A stretch of 64,000 nucleotides of DNA from the NCBI RefSeq assembly GCF_001305575.3, contig NZ_CP012373.2:310001-374000 (forward strand). The letters run 5' to 3'. The position numbers were made by a program, and so were the translations under genes. Below the pieces are notes generated by a model. It searched no databases, was not told where the DNA came from, and was given only the letters and a program-made list of their open reading frames with translations. The stretch is from Beggiatoa leptomitoformis (GTDB lineage Bacteria > Pseudomonadota > Gammaproteobacteria > Beggiatoales > Beggiatoaceae). Positions 9,471 through 17,022 of the stretch are shown in pieces; the first letter of the stretch is position 1, and each line of letters begins with the position of its first letter.

Positions 9471-10541
9471 ATGACATCTTTTTTAAAAAATGATTGTTTT
9501 TTACGTGCGCTACTTCGCCAACCCGTCGATAAAACGCCTGTTTGGATGATGCGACAAGCAGGGCGTTACCTGCCTGAATATCGTGCTACTCGCGCCAAAG
9601 CAGGCGATTTTATGACCCTGTGTAAAACGCCAGAACTTGCGTGCGAAGTCACGTTACAACCCCTAGACCGTTATCCACTGGATGCAGCCATTTTATTCTC
9701 GGATATTTTAACAATTCCAGATGCAATGGGACTCGGCTTGTATTTCAGCGAGGGGGAAGGCCCTGTTTTTAATCATCCATTGCGTAACCATGCCGCCATT
9801 GAAGCATTGGGCATTCCTGACCCCCATCAAGATTTACGCTATGTAATTGATGCGGTTGCACTGATTCGTCAAGAACTGAATGGGCGCGTGCCACTCATTG
9901 GTTTTTCAGGCAGTCCTTGGACACTTGCTACCTACATGGTAGAAGGGGGTTCTACCAAAACATTCCGCTATATTAAAGGGTTATTATTCGACCAACCCCA
10001 CAGTTTACACTTACTACTTAATAAACTTGCCCAATCCGTTATTCTCTACCTAAATGCCCAAATTGCAGCAGGTGCGCAAGCTGTTATGATATTTGACACT
10101 TGGGGCGGTGTATTAACGACACGTGATTATGAGGCTTTTTCCTTACAATACATGCAACAAATCGTTACAGGCTTACAACGAGAACACAACGGACAACGTA
10201 TCCCGATTATTCTTTTTACCAAAGGCGGGAACGAATGGTTAGAACAAATTGCCGCAACAGGCTGTGATGCAGTTGGTTTAGACTGGCAATTACCGATAGG
10301 ACACGCTCGCCAACGCATAGGTCAACAAGTCGCATTACAAGGCAATATGGACCCTTGCGTACTCTACGCATCCCCCGCACGTATTCGTGAAGAAGTTGCT
10401 GATATTTTAGCCAGTTATGGTAACGGTACAGGACATATTTTTAATTTAGGGCATGGCATACACCCCCAAATAAATACCGAAAATGTCAGCGCATTTATTC
10501 AAGCAGTCAATGAGTTAAGCCCTGCCTATCATATTGCTTAA
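9471..10541 (+). CDS. hemE: Uroporphyrinogen decarboxylase
   Basis: Cytosolic haem-pathway enzyme that converts uroporphyrinogen III to coproporphyrinogen III by removing four carboxyl groups. At 356 residues the length is standard. The N-terminal signature [17 protein letters not shown] is complete, and [15 protein letters not shown] and the C-terminal NLGHGIHPQ are as expected. ATG 9471 is preceded by about 250 bases between divergent genes, in which I see no clear operator. surA follows 62 bases downstream on the same strand; co-transcription is possible. Confidence 0.96.
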   Translation: MTSFLKNDCFLRALLRQPVDKTPVWMMRQAGRYLPEYRATRAKAGDFMTLCKTPELACEVTLQPLDRYPLDAAILFSDILTIPDAMGLGLYFSEGEGPVFNHPLRNHAAIEALGIPDPHQDLRYVIDAVALIRQELNGRVPLIGFSGSPWTLATYMVEGGSTKTFRYIKGLLFDQPHSLHLLLNKLAQSVILYLNAQIAAGAQAVMIFDTWGGVLTTRDYEAFSLQYMQQIVTGLQREHNGQRIPIILFTKGGNEWLEQIAATGCDAVGLDWQLPIGHARQRIGQQVALQGNMDPCVLYASPARIREEVADILASYGNGTGHIFNLGHGIHPQINTENVSAFIQAVNELSPAYHIA

Positions 10542-10603
10542 CCAAAAAATACCCATTTAAATACGGCTAAAATGAACAACATCTCATTCTTTTGAGGACA
10601 ACA

Positions 10604-11908
10604 ATGAAAAAATTATTTGCAGGGTTGCTACTTTGTTATAGCCTAAGCGTGCAAGCTGAAACCCAACTACTGGACTATATTGTGGCTGTCGTTAATGACG
10701 AAGTAATTACTTCCGTCGCCTTACAAGATGAAGTCCGTACCACAGAAGCAAAACTCACAGAACAAAAAATCCAAGCCCCGTCACGCCAAGAACTAGAACG
10801 GCAAGTATTAGAAAGTCTCATCATGGGGAAAATTCAACTCCAATTTGCCGCGCGGACAGGCATCAATGTAGATGATAACGCGCTAAATGAAACCATGCGC
10901 AAAGTTGCTGCACAAAACAACCTAGATTTACAAAAAATGCGAACAGTATTAGAACAAGAAGGATTAGGGTTTAATCAATTTCGTGAAGATATTCGTAATC
11001 GCATGATTATTCAACGGCTACAACAACGCCAAGTCATCAATAAAATTAATGTTTCCCCGCGTGAAATTGATGCGTTTTTAATGGCGCAAGCCAAACAAGA
11101 CACCAGCAAATCCGCAACCGAATTCCGTATTTTTCACATCCTTATTGCAGTGCCAGAAGCAGCCTCTCCAGAAGCCATTGCAACCAAACAAAAACGGGCA
11201 GAAGAAATTCTTGCACAACTACAGGCAGGTGCAGACTTTCAAAAAACCGCTGTTGCAATGTCAGACAGCCCCCAAGCCTTAGAAGGTGGCGATTTAGGCT
11301 GGCGACGACTGGGCGAAATCCCCAATATTTTTGCCGACGCACTCAGCCAGTTACAAACAGGTGAAGTCAGCAACTTAATTCGCAATTCTAGTGGTTTTCA
11401 CATCATTAAATTAGTTGATAAACGGGGACAATCTGCACAAAACATCGTTACACAAAGTCGCGCCCGTCACATACTGATTAAAACCAGTGAAGTAGTATCC
11501 GATTTTGAAGCCCAAGCCCGTTTAGAAGGGATTAAAGAACGGATTGAACGCGGTGAAAAATTTGCAGATTTAGCCAAAGCCTACTCCGAAGATTACTCCT
11601 CAGCCAGCAATGGCGGTGAATTAGACTGGATTAATCCCGGTGACATGGTGCCAGAATTTGAACAAATGGTAACGCGCTTACCCACGGATAAAATCAGTGA
11701 GCCTTTTAAAACCGCATTTGGTTGGCATATCGTTGAAGTATTAGAACGCCGTCAACAAGATAACACCGAACAAGCCTCACGAATGAAAGCCACAGAACAA
11801 ATTCGTCAACGAAAAATTGGCGAGGAATTACAAACATGGTTGCGTCAACTGCGCGATGAAGCCTACGTCGAATACCGCCTAGCTGATGGTGTTGCAGAAA
11901 AAAGCTAA
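10604..11908 (+). CDS. surA: Periplasmic chaperone/peptidyl-prolyl isomerase SurA
   Basis: Folds outer-membrane proteins in the periplasm. ATG 10604 is chosen because a GAGG box lies six bases before it and it gives a clean signal peptide (KKLFAGLLLCYSLSVQA, cleavage after AQA/VQA); the longer frame from TTG 10592 overlaps that box. 434 residues, near the E. coli length of 428. An N-terminal SurA chaperone domain (LDYIVAVVNDEVIT) is followed by two parvulin domains, about residues 170-275 (FRIFHILIAVPE) and 285-390 (SRARHILIKTSE), each with the GGDLGW/GGELDW strand. A terminator follows. Confidence 0.95.
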   Translation: MKKLFAGLLLCYSLSVQAETQLLDYIVAVVNDEVITSVALQDEVRTTEAKLTEQKIQAPSRQELERQVLESLIMGKIQLQFAARTGINVDDNALNETMRKVAAQNNLDLQKMRTVLEQEGLGFNQFREDIRNRMIIQRLQQRQVINKINVSPREIDAFLMAQAKQDTSKSATEFRIFHILIAVPEAASPEAIATKQKRAEEILAQLQAGADFQKTAVAMSDSPQALEGGDLGWRRLGEIPNIFADALSQLQTGEVSNLIRNSSGFHIIKLVDKRGQSAQNIVTQSRARHILIKTSEVVSDFEAQARLEGIKERIERGEKFADLAKAYSEDYSSASNGGELDWINPGDMVPEFEQMVTRLPTDKISEPFKTAFGWHIVEVLERRQQDNTEQASRMKATEQIRQRKIGEELQTWLRQLRDEAYVEYRLADGVAEKS

Positions 11909-11940
11909 GTCCAACGCAAAAATAGCGTGATTTTTAAACA

Positions 11941-11976
11941 AGGCTGACAATTTTTACAATATTGTCGGCTTTTTTT
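11941..11976 (+). terminator. Rho-independent terminator after surA
   Basis: A nine-pair stem (GCTGACAAT with ATTGTCGGC, one G-U pair) with a nine-base loop is followed directly by a run of seven T. It lies 33 bases after the surA stop. Confidence 0.85.
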
Positions 11977-12003
11977 ATAAGTAAGAATAAGGGAAGAATA
12001 AGA

Positions 12004-12422
12004 GGACGCTACCCTTTTCTAGGCCGTCCAAACGAAATCGCAAAACTCGCCCAGCAAATTGCTCCAATTGCTTGATAAACGCCTCCACAGATGCCCCGAC
12101 CACTTCCGTTGTCGGTTGATGTGTTGGGCATAGCGCATGTGCAAGGGTTTCAACGCACACTGCAAACCGTCGTCCTGCGCGGGAACGGCGACAAGGTGAA
12201 TGTGGTTGGTCATTAGACAATAGGCGAGTATCTCGACTTCATGGCGGCGGCAGTATTCCTCCAGCCATTCGAGGTAGATTTGGCGGTTTTCTTCCGCGAA
12301 AAACACATTCTCCCGACGGTTGCCACGCTGGGTGATGTGATGGGAAATGCCCGCAAAAACGGTGCGTGCGAGTCTTGGCATGGAGGGGGTTTACAAGAAT
12401 TGCCTAGAAAAGGGTAGCGTCC
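12004..12422. repeat. Perfect 21-bp inverted repeats framing the RAYT remnant
   Basis: The sequence at 12004-12024 (GGACGCTACCCTTTTCTAGG then C) is exactly the reverse complement of 12402-12422. Together they bracket a 419-bp unit holding the shortened RAYT gene. The core AAAGGGGACGCTACC appears again at 16084-16098 and reads inward at 12412-12426, matching the REP-type palindromes that RAYT enzymes act on. The unit looks like a deletion derivative able to be moved by a full RAYT elsewhere in the genome; that last point is inference. Confidence 0.75.
12019..12381 (-). pseudogene. REP-associated tyrosine transposase (RAYT), internally deleted
   Basis: The 120-codon frame starts with the typical RAYT N-terminus (TVFAGISHHITQRGNRRENV) and keeps the HUH motif as NHIHL (His60, His62). 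Family similarity stops after WSGHLW at about residue 99. The middle, which should carry FFS, the Y-xxx-NPV segment with the nucleophilic Tyr, and the following domain, is gone. Sequence resembling the family C-terminus (EAFIKQLEQFAGR) continues in another frame across the same bases, so a deletion fused front to back out of frame. The usual length is about 200-320 residues. Without the Tyr it cannot be active. A second, smaller piece of the same gene lies at 24517-24641. Confidence 0.85.
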
Positions 12423-12572
12423 CCTTTACCGATGATTATTTCTGGCTGAATTTTGTGTAGTCTATAAATTTTATTATTGATAGATGTATAAAATATACAG
12501 CCAGTTTCTACACCTAAACCGCCAATTATCCCTATCTTTTTCATAAGCCTAAAGCAGCATTTCAATTTAAGT

Positions 12573-12635
12573 GGCTAACGTTTGAGTTCAGCGGCGCGCG
12601 GCTTTTTGCGCGTCCGCTGGAACGATTTGTTACGC
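12573..12635 (-). other. attC-like integron recombination site after the HNH gene
   Basis: Read on the minus strand, a degenerate GCGTAAC end is followed by an imperfect palindrome (AGCGGACGCGC pairing with GCGCGCCGCT around an AAAAA loop) and the recombination core GTTAGCC (12579-12573). The layout and phrases such as AACTCAAACGTTAGCC match attC sites of mobile integron cassettes. It begins eight bases after the stop of the HNH gene, exactly where a cassette attC should lie. 63 bp is within the normal attC size range. Confidence 0.8.
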
Positions 12636-12642
12636 GTTTTGG

Positions 12643-13635
12643 CTACGCCCAACTACGCACCTTTCGGGCTTCTGCAATGTACTGTGGCGGCGGGTAGTCA
12701 CACTGATCATTAGGTAGAATTATTGCGGTTCGCAGATGCTGCTTAAATTCTTTCAGCCCACCCACAAGATTTGTAGCAGTTAAGCGGGATACTTCAGAAT
12801 CACTTACTTCGATTTCGTATCGTTCGTTAAAGGAAATTAAATTACGGTCAAAGGCCGTATGATGTAGCTTGCACAGTGCAATTCCATTCTTTGTTTCATC
12901 GGTGCTTGTAGGTGCCGCAACTGGAATAATGTGGGCGGCGTCAATAAGTTCTAACTGAACTCCGCAGATGGCACAACGATGCTCATAAGCACCAAGAACC
13001 CGTTTCCGAAAATCGGTTGCTCGGAATTTACGAGCGATCTGAGACAACACAATTTGTCGTTCTTGACTCTGCACTGCCACAATTTGCGATTCAGTCAAAG
13101 TGTCTAAGTTATTCAGCAGTGACATATCAGCGGCAGCCTTACCCGTAAGATGCAGAGATGCTGAATTCAATGCGTATTCTGCTAGAAATTCGGGGCGAAA
13201 TGCGACTGCTATTTCACCATTCTGGCGATGATAAATAGCGAAGGCGCGAGTATGCGCGTTTTGTAAGGTTTTTTCCTTCACCTGAATTGACGGGGATTGT
13301 GAGGCTTGACCGTCATGTTTCTTTATGTCGAAGCCTACGAATACTTCATAGTCAGAATGCCACCCAAGCAAGAGCGTGACTTCACCAGCTACTGCGCTAG
13401 GCACCACCCCAGTAAGCTGTACGCGGTATTCATCTTTCGCACGCGCGGCACCCCCACCGTGCGTGCAATTCCAGAGATAAACGCGAACATCAAACCCTTT
13501 TTCATCTCCACGGAATAGGCGTAGACAAAACGGTTTTCGAGAGTCGAGAATAAGGGCTTGCCATCCGCTTTCATCAACGGCGCGCAAGACCTGTTCAAAT
13601 AGTTGCTTAGGCTTGAGTGTTGACACTATTGGCAA
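12643..13635 (-). CDS. HNH restriction endonuclease partnered with the adjacent methylase
   Basis: 330 residues. The C-terminal third holds an HNH nuclease fold: CAICGVQLELIDAAHIIPVA, then NGIALCKLHHTAFDRNL, giving the Cys pair, the first His and the His-His. The N-terminal 200 residues have no family I recognise and would supply DNA recognition. The frame starts at TTG 13635, or GTG 13626, either one inside the methylase gene (overlap up to 29 bases), so the two are translationally coupled. In context it is the endonuclease of a type II-like restriction-modification pair cutting the site protected by the PvuII-like methylase. R.PvuII itself has a different fold, so this would be an unrelated nuclease for a similar site. 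The attC site follows at once. Confidence 0.8.
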   Translation of the reverse strand: MPIVSTLKPKQLFEQVLRAVDESGWQALILDSRKPFCLRLFRGDEKGFDVRVYLWNCTHGGGAARAKDEYRVQLTGVVPSAVAGEVTLLLGWHSDYEVFVGFDIKKHDGQASQSPSIQVKEKTLQNAHTRAFAIYHRQNGEIAVAFRPEFLAEYALNSASLHLTGKAAADMSLLNNLDTLTESQIVAVQSQERQIVLSQIARKFRATDFRKRVLGAYEHRCAICGVQLELIDAAHIIPVAAPTSTDETKNGIALCKLHHTAFDRNLISFNERYEIEVSDSEVSRLTATNLVGGLKEFKQHLRTAIILPNDQCDYPPPQYIAEARKVRSWA

Positions 13636-14557
13636 CCAGTATTTTCTTCTTTACAGAAACCATGTGTTCAAGCTCGAAGGAATCAAATCGAAACGCGCTC
13701 CCTTCCAAGTATTCTTCAGAAAGCTCCGACGCAAGCCAGCGCCGCCCAAGAGTTTCGGCAACAAGCCCTGTAGTATTGGACCCGGCAAATAAATCAAACA
13801 CCAGATCACCTTCGTCGGTAAGAAACTTGATAAAAAAATCCGCAAAACCCGCAGGGAAGCGGGCTGGATGTACTTTTAATCCCGCTGCCCTGCACTTTTT
13901 TTGATACGCGCTGTTACTGTCAGTGTTTGCGAGTTCAAGCAAATTTGGTGGAATCGCCCCACCATTATCACGGCTGAATTTGTCCGAAATATCATGCCCG
14001 CTTGGTCGTAGTTTTGCGGTATAGCCGTTTTTTAATAAGCTCTTCATGCTGTCGCTGTAGGGCTTCAACACCTTGCGGTTATCGGCTTTTGGGTTTTGTG
14101 ATTTTGATAACCACCAAACAACATTCACACTGTCTTTTACTCGGATGCGCCGAACATTCACCCATTCAGCGGGTGCAGGAAGTCGTGCGGGGTTGTAATG
14201 GTAGAACTCTTGAGCAAGATAGAAGCCCGCTTCTTTGACCAATCTCACTAACAGTTCAAACTGGTAGATGCTGCGAACAGGAAAGCCGGGCATATAGGCT
14301 CCGCCTAAATCTAGTACAAATGAGCCTTCAGGCTTAAGGATGCGGTGTAACTGCCCCGCGAAGCCCATAAACCAATCAACATATTTATCTTCGTCCTCGT
14401 TCCCGTATTCTTTCTTTCGTTTCAATGCGAACGGAGGCGACGTAAGAATTAAATCAACTGATTCACTAGCAACTTGCGGCAAAAACGCGAGACTGTCCCC
14501 TAGATATGCTTGGCCTAGCGGGGTCTTGTAATACAACTTTAGTGCTTGTGTTTTCAT
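13607..14557 (-). CDS. DNA (cytosine-N4)-methyltransferase, PvuII-methylase-like
   Basis: 316 residues, ATG 14557. Methylates DNA to protect it from the partner nuclease. Motif IV is TSPPFALKRKKEYGN, the beta-class order with motif I late as DLFAGSNTTGLVAE. The TSPPF form is typical of cytosine-N4 enzymes. Long stretches recall M.PvuII (recognition CAGCTG): WFMGFAGQLHRILKPEGSFV, GGAYMPGFPVRSIYQFELLV, IRVKDSVNVVWW, RPSGHDI and IPPNLLEL. From recall of that family I expect CAGCTG or a close site. The two-gene unit reads away from the integrase and is bounded by attC-like sites, so it appears to be an integron cassette. Base usage is more GC-rich by eye than the core genes. Confidence 0.9.
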   Translation of the reverse strand: MKTQALKLYYKTPLGQAYLGDSLAFLPQVASESVDLILTSPPFALKRKKEYGNEDEDKYVDWFMGFAGQLHRILKPEGSFVLDLGGAYMPGFPVRSIYQFELLVRLVKEAGFYLAQEFYHYNPARLPAPAEWVNVRRIRVKDSVNVVWWLSKSQNPKADNRKVLKPYSDSMKSLLKNGYTAKLRPSGHDISDKFSRDNGGAIPPNLLELANTDSNSAYQKKCRAAGLKVHPARFPAGFADFFIKFLTDEGDLVFDLFAGSNTTGLVAETLGRRWLASELSEEYLEGSAFRFDSFELEHMVSVKKKILVANSVNTQA

Positions 14558-14645
14558 GGGGTGTATTTTCTCACGATAGATACATCAGCGTTCAATTTTG
14601 TAACCGCCCTTCTGTGTTGTCGGCGTACCCATGCTCAGTTACAAC

Positions 14646-14744
14646 GCATAACGCCAAGCTAAGCCGACACCCGCCGCCACTTAACCCAAAACAAAACCAA
14701 AAAAGCCCGACGGCGGGTGGTCGGCCTTGAGTGCCAAGTTATAA
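14646..14744 (-). other. attC-like site upstream of the R-M cassette
   Basis: Minus-strand reading gives TTATAAC at 14744-14738, a long imperfect palindrome (CCGACCACCCGCCGTCGG against GGCGGCGGGTGTCGG) with a T/G-rich loop, and the core GTTATGC at 14652-14646. Outer arms also pair (TTGGCACTCAA with TTAGCTTGGC). The 99-bp size and arm order fit an attC. It lies 89 bases before the methylase start, marking the 5' cassette boundary. Confidence 0.72.
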
Positions 14745-14863
14745 AAGATGCCAGAAACGCGAAGCCGGAAACACCGTCAAGCCCAAAACCGCGAAGTCTG
14801 AAACACGGATGCCAAAACCAACACGAAGTCCGAGCCAGTCAAAAAGCCGGTTTTCCTAGCCAT

Positions 14864-14963
14864 TTATAACGCCTAAGCTAACCCGCGCTGCGCCTGCACG
14901 GAGCCAGCCTGAAAAGCCAAAAAAGTCCGACGGCGCAGCGTCGGGTTGAGCACCAAGTTATAC
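14864..14963 (-). other. attC-like site nearest the integrase
   Basis: Minus-strand reading gives GTATAAC (14963-14957), palindromic arms (CCCGACGCTGCGCCGTCGG against GCGCAGCGCGGGTTAGC) and the core GTTATAA (14870-14864). It is 100 bp and clearly related to the site at 14646-14744. The 119 bases between the two sites hold no open frame of useful length, so that interval is a gene-less mini-cassette. Confidence 0.7.
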
Positions 14964-15054
14964 CGGATACCGGAAACAAAGCGCCCGAAACACCGCATGG
15001 CCGCAGAAACAGGCCAAAAACCGGATGCGCCAGAAACTGCAACCGAACAGCCTG

Positions 15055-15306
15055 CTATAACTTATTAGTATCAAGTCAATCTGACCTGATACTCTCCGAT
15101 ATTAAAAGATAAATCAGGCAAGCTTGACCTGATACCCATTGCCCTGCATTTTTGCCCCGATAACACGGGGTATTGGCGTAAAATTCAGGCATACTTACCT
15201 GTTATCCGATTTATCCTGCCAACTTAACCTGATAATTTGATATTAAACAAGCAATCACGCATAATTAACAGGATATTCTCTAGGATGCTATCACTGCCTT
15301 TGTACT
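15055..15306. promoter_or_regulatory. Presumed attI junction and control region with four dyad boxes
   Basis: On the minus strand GTTATAG (15061-15055) separates the cassette side from integrase-proximal DNA and is the best attI crossover candidate. To its right lie four related boxes at 15070-15090, 15113-15133, 15184-15203 and 15213-15233. The clearest is the dyad ATCAGG-N9-CCTGAT at 15113; the others keep the CCTG(A/T)T half. All face the same way, spaced 43, 71 and 29 bases from start to start. They could be integrase-binding repeats or operators for the divergent intI and cassette promoters. Clear promoter hexamers were not identified. Confidence 0.5.
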
Positions 15307-16082
15307 ATGTCAACAACTCAATCAGATAAAACACTACTTTCAGAAACCCGCGATTTGATGCGACGTTTACATTATTCCATTCATACTGAACGGGCGTATT
15401 GTGATTGGATTGCGCGTTTTGTGCGCTTTCATCACATGCAGGCGCGGGAGACTTTATTTGTTGAGCCGGAGAAAAAAGTCGAGGATTATCTGACTTATCT
15501 GGCGGTGCAGGCGAATGTGGCGGCTGCAACGCAGAATCAGGCGTTTAATGCGCTGGTATTTTTGTATAAGCGGGTGTTAGAGCGACCATTGGAAAATGTC
15601 GAAGCGGCACGCTCGCGCAAGGAGCCGCGTATACCGGAAGTGTTGACGCGGGAGGAGGTCAAGCGAGTGTTGGCGTTTGTGGAGGGGACGGCGGGGTTGA
15701 TTGTGAAGTTGTTGTATGGCAGCGGCCTGCGGATTACCGAGGCGGTACGGCTACGGGTGCAGGACATCGACTATGGCTACAAGCAAATCACGGTGCGCAA
15801 CGGCAAGGGCGAGAAAGACCGCGTTACGCCCTTTCCCGCCAATTTAGAAGCACTGTTGAACAACCACTTGGAGCGAGTCAAATTGCTGCATGAACAGGAT
15901 TTGGCGGCGGGCTTGGGCCCGGTGTATTTGCCCTATGCGCTGGAGCGCAAGTATCCGAATGCGGCGCGGGAATCACGATTCAGTCGTTGCTGGGGCATAA
16001 GGATGTGCAAACGACGATGATTTATACGCATATTTTGCAACAGGGCGGCGAGGGGGTGGTGAGTCCGTTGGATGATTTGTGA
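15307..16082 (+). pseudogene. Integron integrase (IntI family), internally deleted and frameshifted
   Basis: Site-specific tyrosine recombinase of integrons. The open frame keeps the N-terminal SAM-like domain (TRDLMRRLHYSIHTERAY), the box I Arg in LLYGSGLRITEAVRLRV, and [17 protein letters not shown]. It then changes frame at about 15973. In the other frame the true C-terminus follows: [20 protein letters not shown] with the catalytic Tyr, ending SPLDDL and TGA at 16080-16082. About 75 residues are missing, including the integron-specific patch and the box II HTLRH motif. The intact family length is about 320. It reads divergently from the R-M cassette, the normal integron layout. The broken frame gives a 237-residue product that cannot recombine DNA. 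Confidence 0.9.
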
Positions 16083-16098
16083 AAAAGGGGACGCTACC
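16082..16098 (+). repeat. REP-type motif (AAAAAGGGGACGCTACC)
   Basis: The same 15-base core that ends the RAYT unit at 12412-12426, here in the opposite orientation and overlapping the last bases of the integrase pseudogene. The 140 bases after it, up to the VapC gene, hold only a short minus-strand tail of about 35 codons ending at 16112 that I cannot assign. Confidence 0.6.
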
Positions 16099-16238
16099 TA
16101 ATGGCACTAACTTAAGCAGGCATAAAACATGCGTCCTCCTGTAACGCTCCAAACTCACTAAGCCATTCTGCCTGCTGTTGCAGCAATTCCGTCTTAACCC
16201 TTGGACTTGTTGATTGACGTGTTTATCCGTCATGTTTG

Positions 16239-16613
16239 CTACCCCTTGGTAATATACCGCACACCTTCAATCCCCTCGAAATCATTGTCCTGCGTCCATA
16301 AAGTCGCACCGTACCGGCGTGCGGTTGCCAGTATCAAGCTGTCCGCCATCGGCAGTTTGAGTTCATGAGATAACTGCGCCGCACTCAATGCCAATGCGGC
16401 GCTGAGTTCGACCACCTGTCCCTGCTGCATCAAGGCCACGGCCTGCATGGCTGCATTTTCATCGCGTTGCTGTAAAACGCGCTTGAACACTTCGTACAGC
16501 GTGATGACCGGGACAACGAGGTCTTCCGTATTTTCGACCGCAGCACTGAAAAAATCCGCGTTCGACCCGTCAGCGAAATATTCCAGCCAGGCGGAGGAAT
16601 CAACCACGTTCAT
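16239..16613 (-). CDS. vapC: VapC-type PIN-domain toxin
   Basis: 124-residue ribonuclease toxin. The four acidic residues of the PIN active site are visible: Asp5 in NVVDSSAW, Glu41 in LYEVFK, Asp91 in MADSLILATA, and Asp109/Asp111 in WTQDNDF. Its ATG overlaps the antitoxin stop by four bases (ATGA), giving translational coupling. VapC toxins cut tRNA or rRNA; the target here is unknown. The pair lies just beyond the integrase pseudogene, in the island. Confidence 0.92.
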   Translation of the reverse strand: MNVVDSSAWLEYFADGSNADFFSAAVENTEDLVVPVITLYEVFKRVLQQRDENAAMQAVALMQQGQVVELSAALALSAAQLSHELKLPMADSLILATARRYGATLWTQDNDFEGIEGVRYITKG

Positions 16614-16816
16614 ACGCGATCCGCCTCGCGCGGCACATCGGTATCAATGCCGCGCAGAAATCCCCGCATGGTTTTCACGGGTTTGACCGGAAGCAATTCG
16701 ATGCGTTCGCCGCATTGGACAATTTGCATTTTCTGACCTACCTGTAAGTTCAAGTTACGGCGGATGTCTGCGGGAATAATGACTTGGAATTTAGGTGATA
16801 CAGTGACGGTTTGCAT
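16610..16816 (-). CDS. vapB: VapB-type antitoxin with AbrB/SpoVT fold
   Basis: 68 residues from ATG 16816. A swapped-hairpin AbrB domain is evident from VTVSPKFQVIIPADIRRNL followed by GQKMQI, which binds the operon operator. The C-terminal tail (RGFLRGIDTDVPREADR) would wrap the toxin. Such antitoxins repress their own operon together with the toxin. GGAGC lies in the leader seven bases before the start. Downstream vapC overlaps by four bases. Confidence 0.9.
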   Translation of the reverse strand: MQTVTVSPKFQVIIPADIRRNLNLQVGQKMQIVQCGERIELLPVKPVKTMRGFLRGIDTDVPREADRV

Positions 16817-16962
16817 GGTTTTGCTCCTTTATTTTTTATCGACGTTTATACTTCCCGAACCGGAAAACACATTCCCATTTCCCGTGACCAAAAGAAACGT
16901 AAGGGACGGATTTGCAAAACCCGCCGCCTTACATATACGACTTACGAGTTTAAGGCTCAAAG

Positions 16963-16986
16963 GTGTATGACGCTTCGCTTATACAC
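16963..16986. repeat. Short hairpin GTGTAT...ATACAC
   Basis: Arms at 16963-16968 and 16981-16986 around a GACGCTTCGCTT core. The form (GGTG-pyrimidine-AT-GACGC...AT-ACACC) resembles the hairpin at 40511-40537, so the two may belong to one dispersed intergenic repeat family. Nothing else recognisable lies in the 206 bases between vapB and the peptidase gene. Confidence 0.4.
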
Positions 16987-17022
16987 GCTGACTTAAGTTT
17001 GGTTTTAATTACATTGATTCAA

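Noticed and set aside
11975-12220. 81-codon minus-strand frame overlapping the RAYT
   Set aside because: Not a separate gene: it carries the shifted C-terminal tail of the deleted RAYT.
12004-16098. A single composite transposon bounded by the RAYT end cores
   Set aside because: The inverted cores at 12412 and 16084 could bound such a unit, but there is no target duplication and no active transposase; the pairing may be chance placement of REP motifs.
15973-16233. 86-codon minus-strand frame across the end of the integrase
   Set aside because: Mostly antisense to the integrase C-terminus, which is clearly coding on the plus strand; only its upstream part falls in free DNA.
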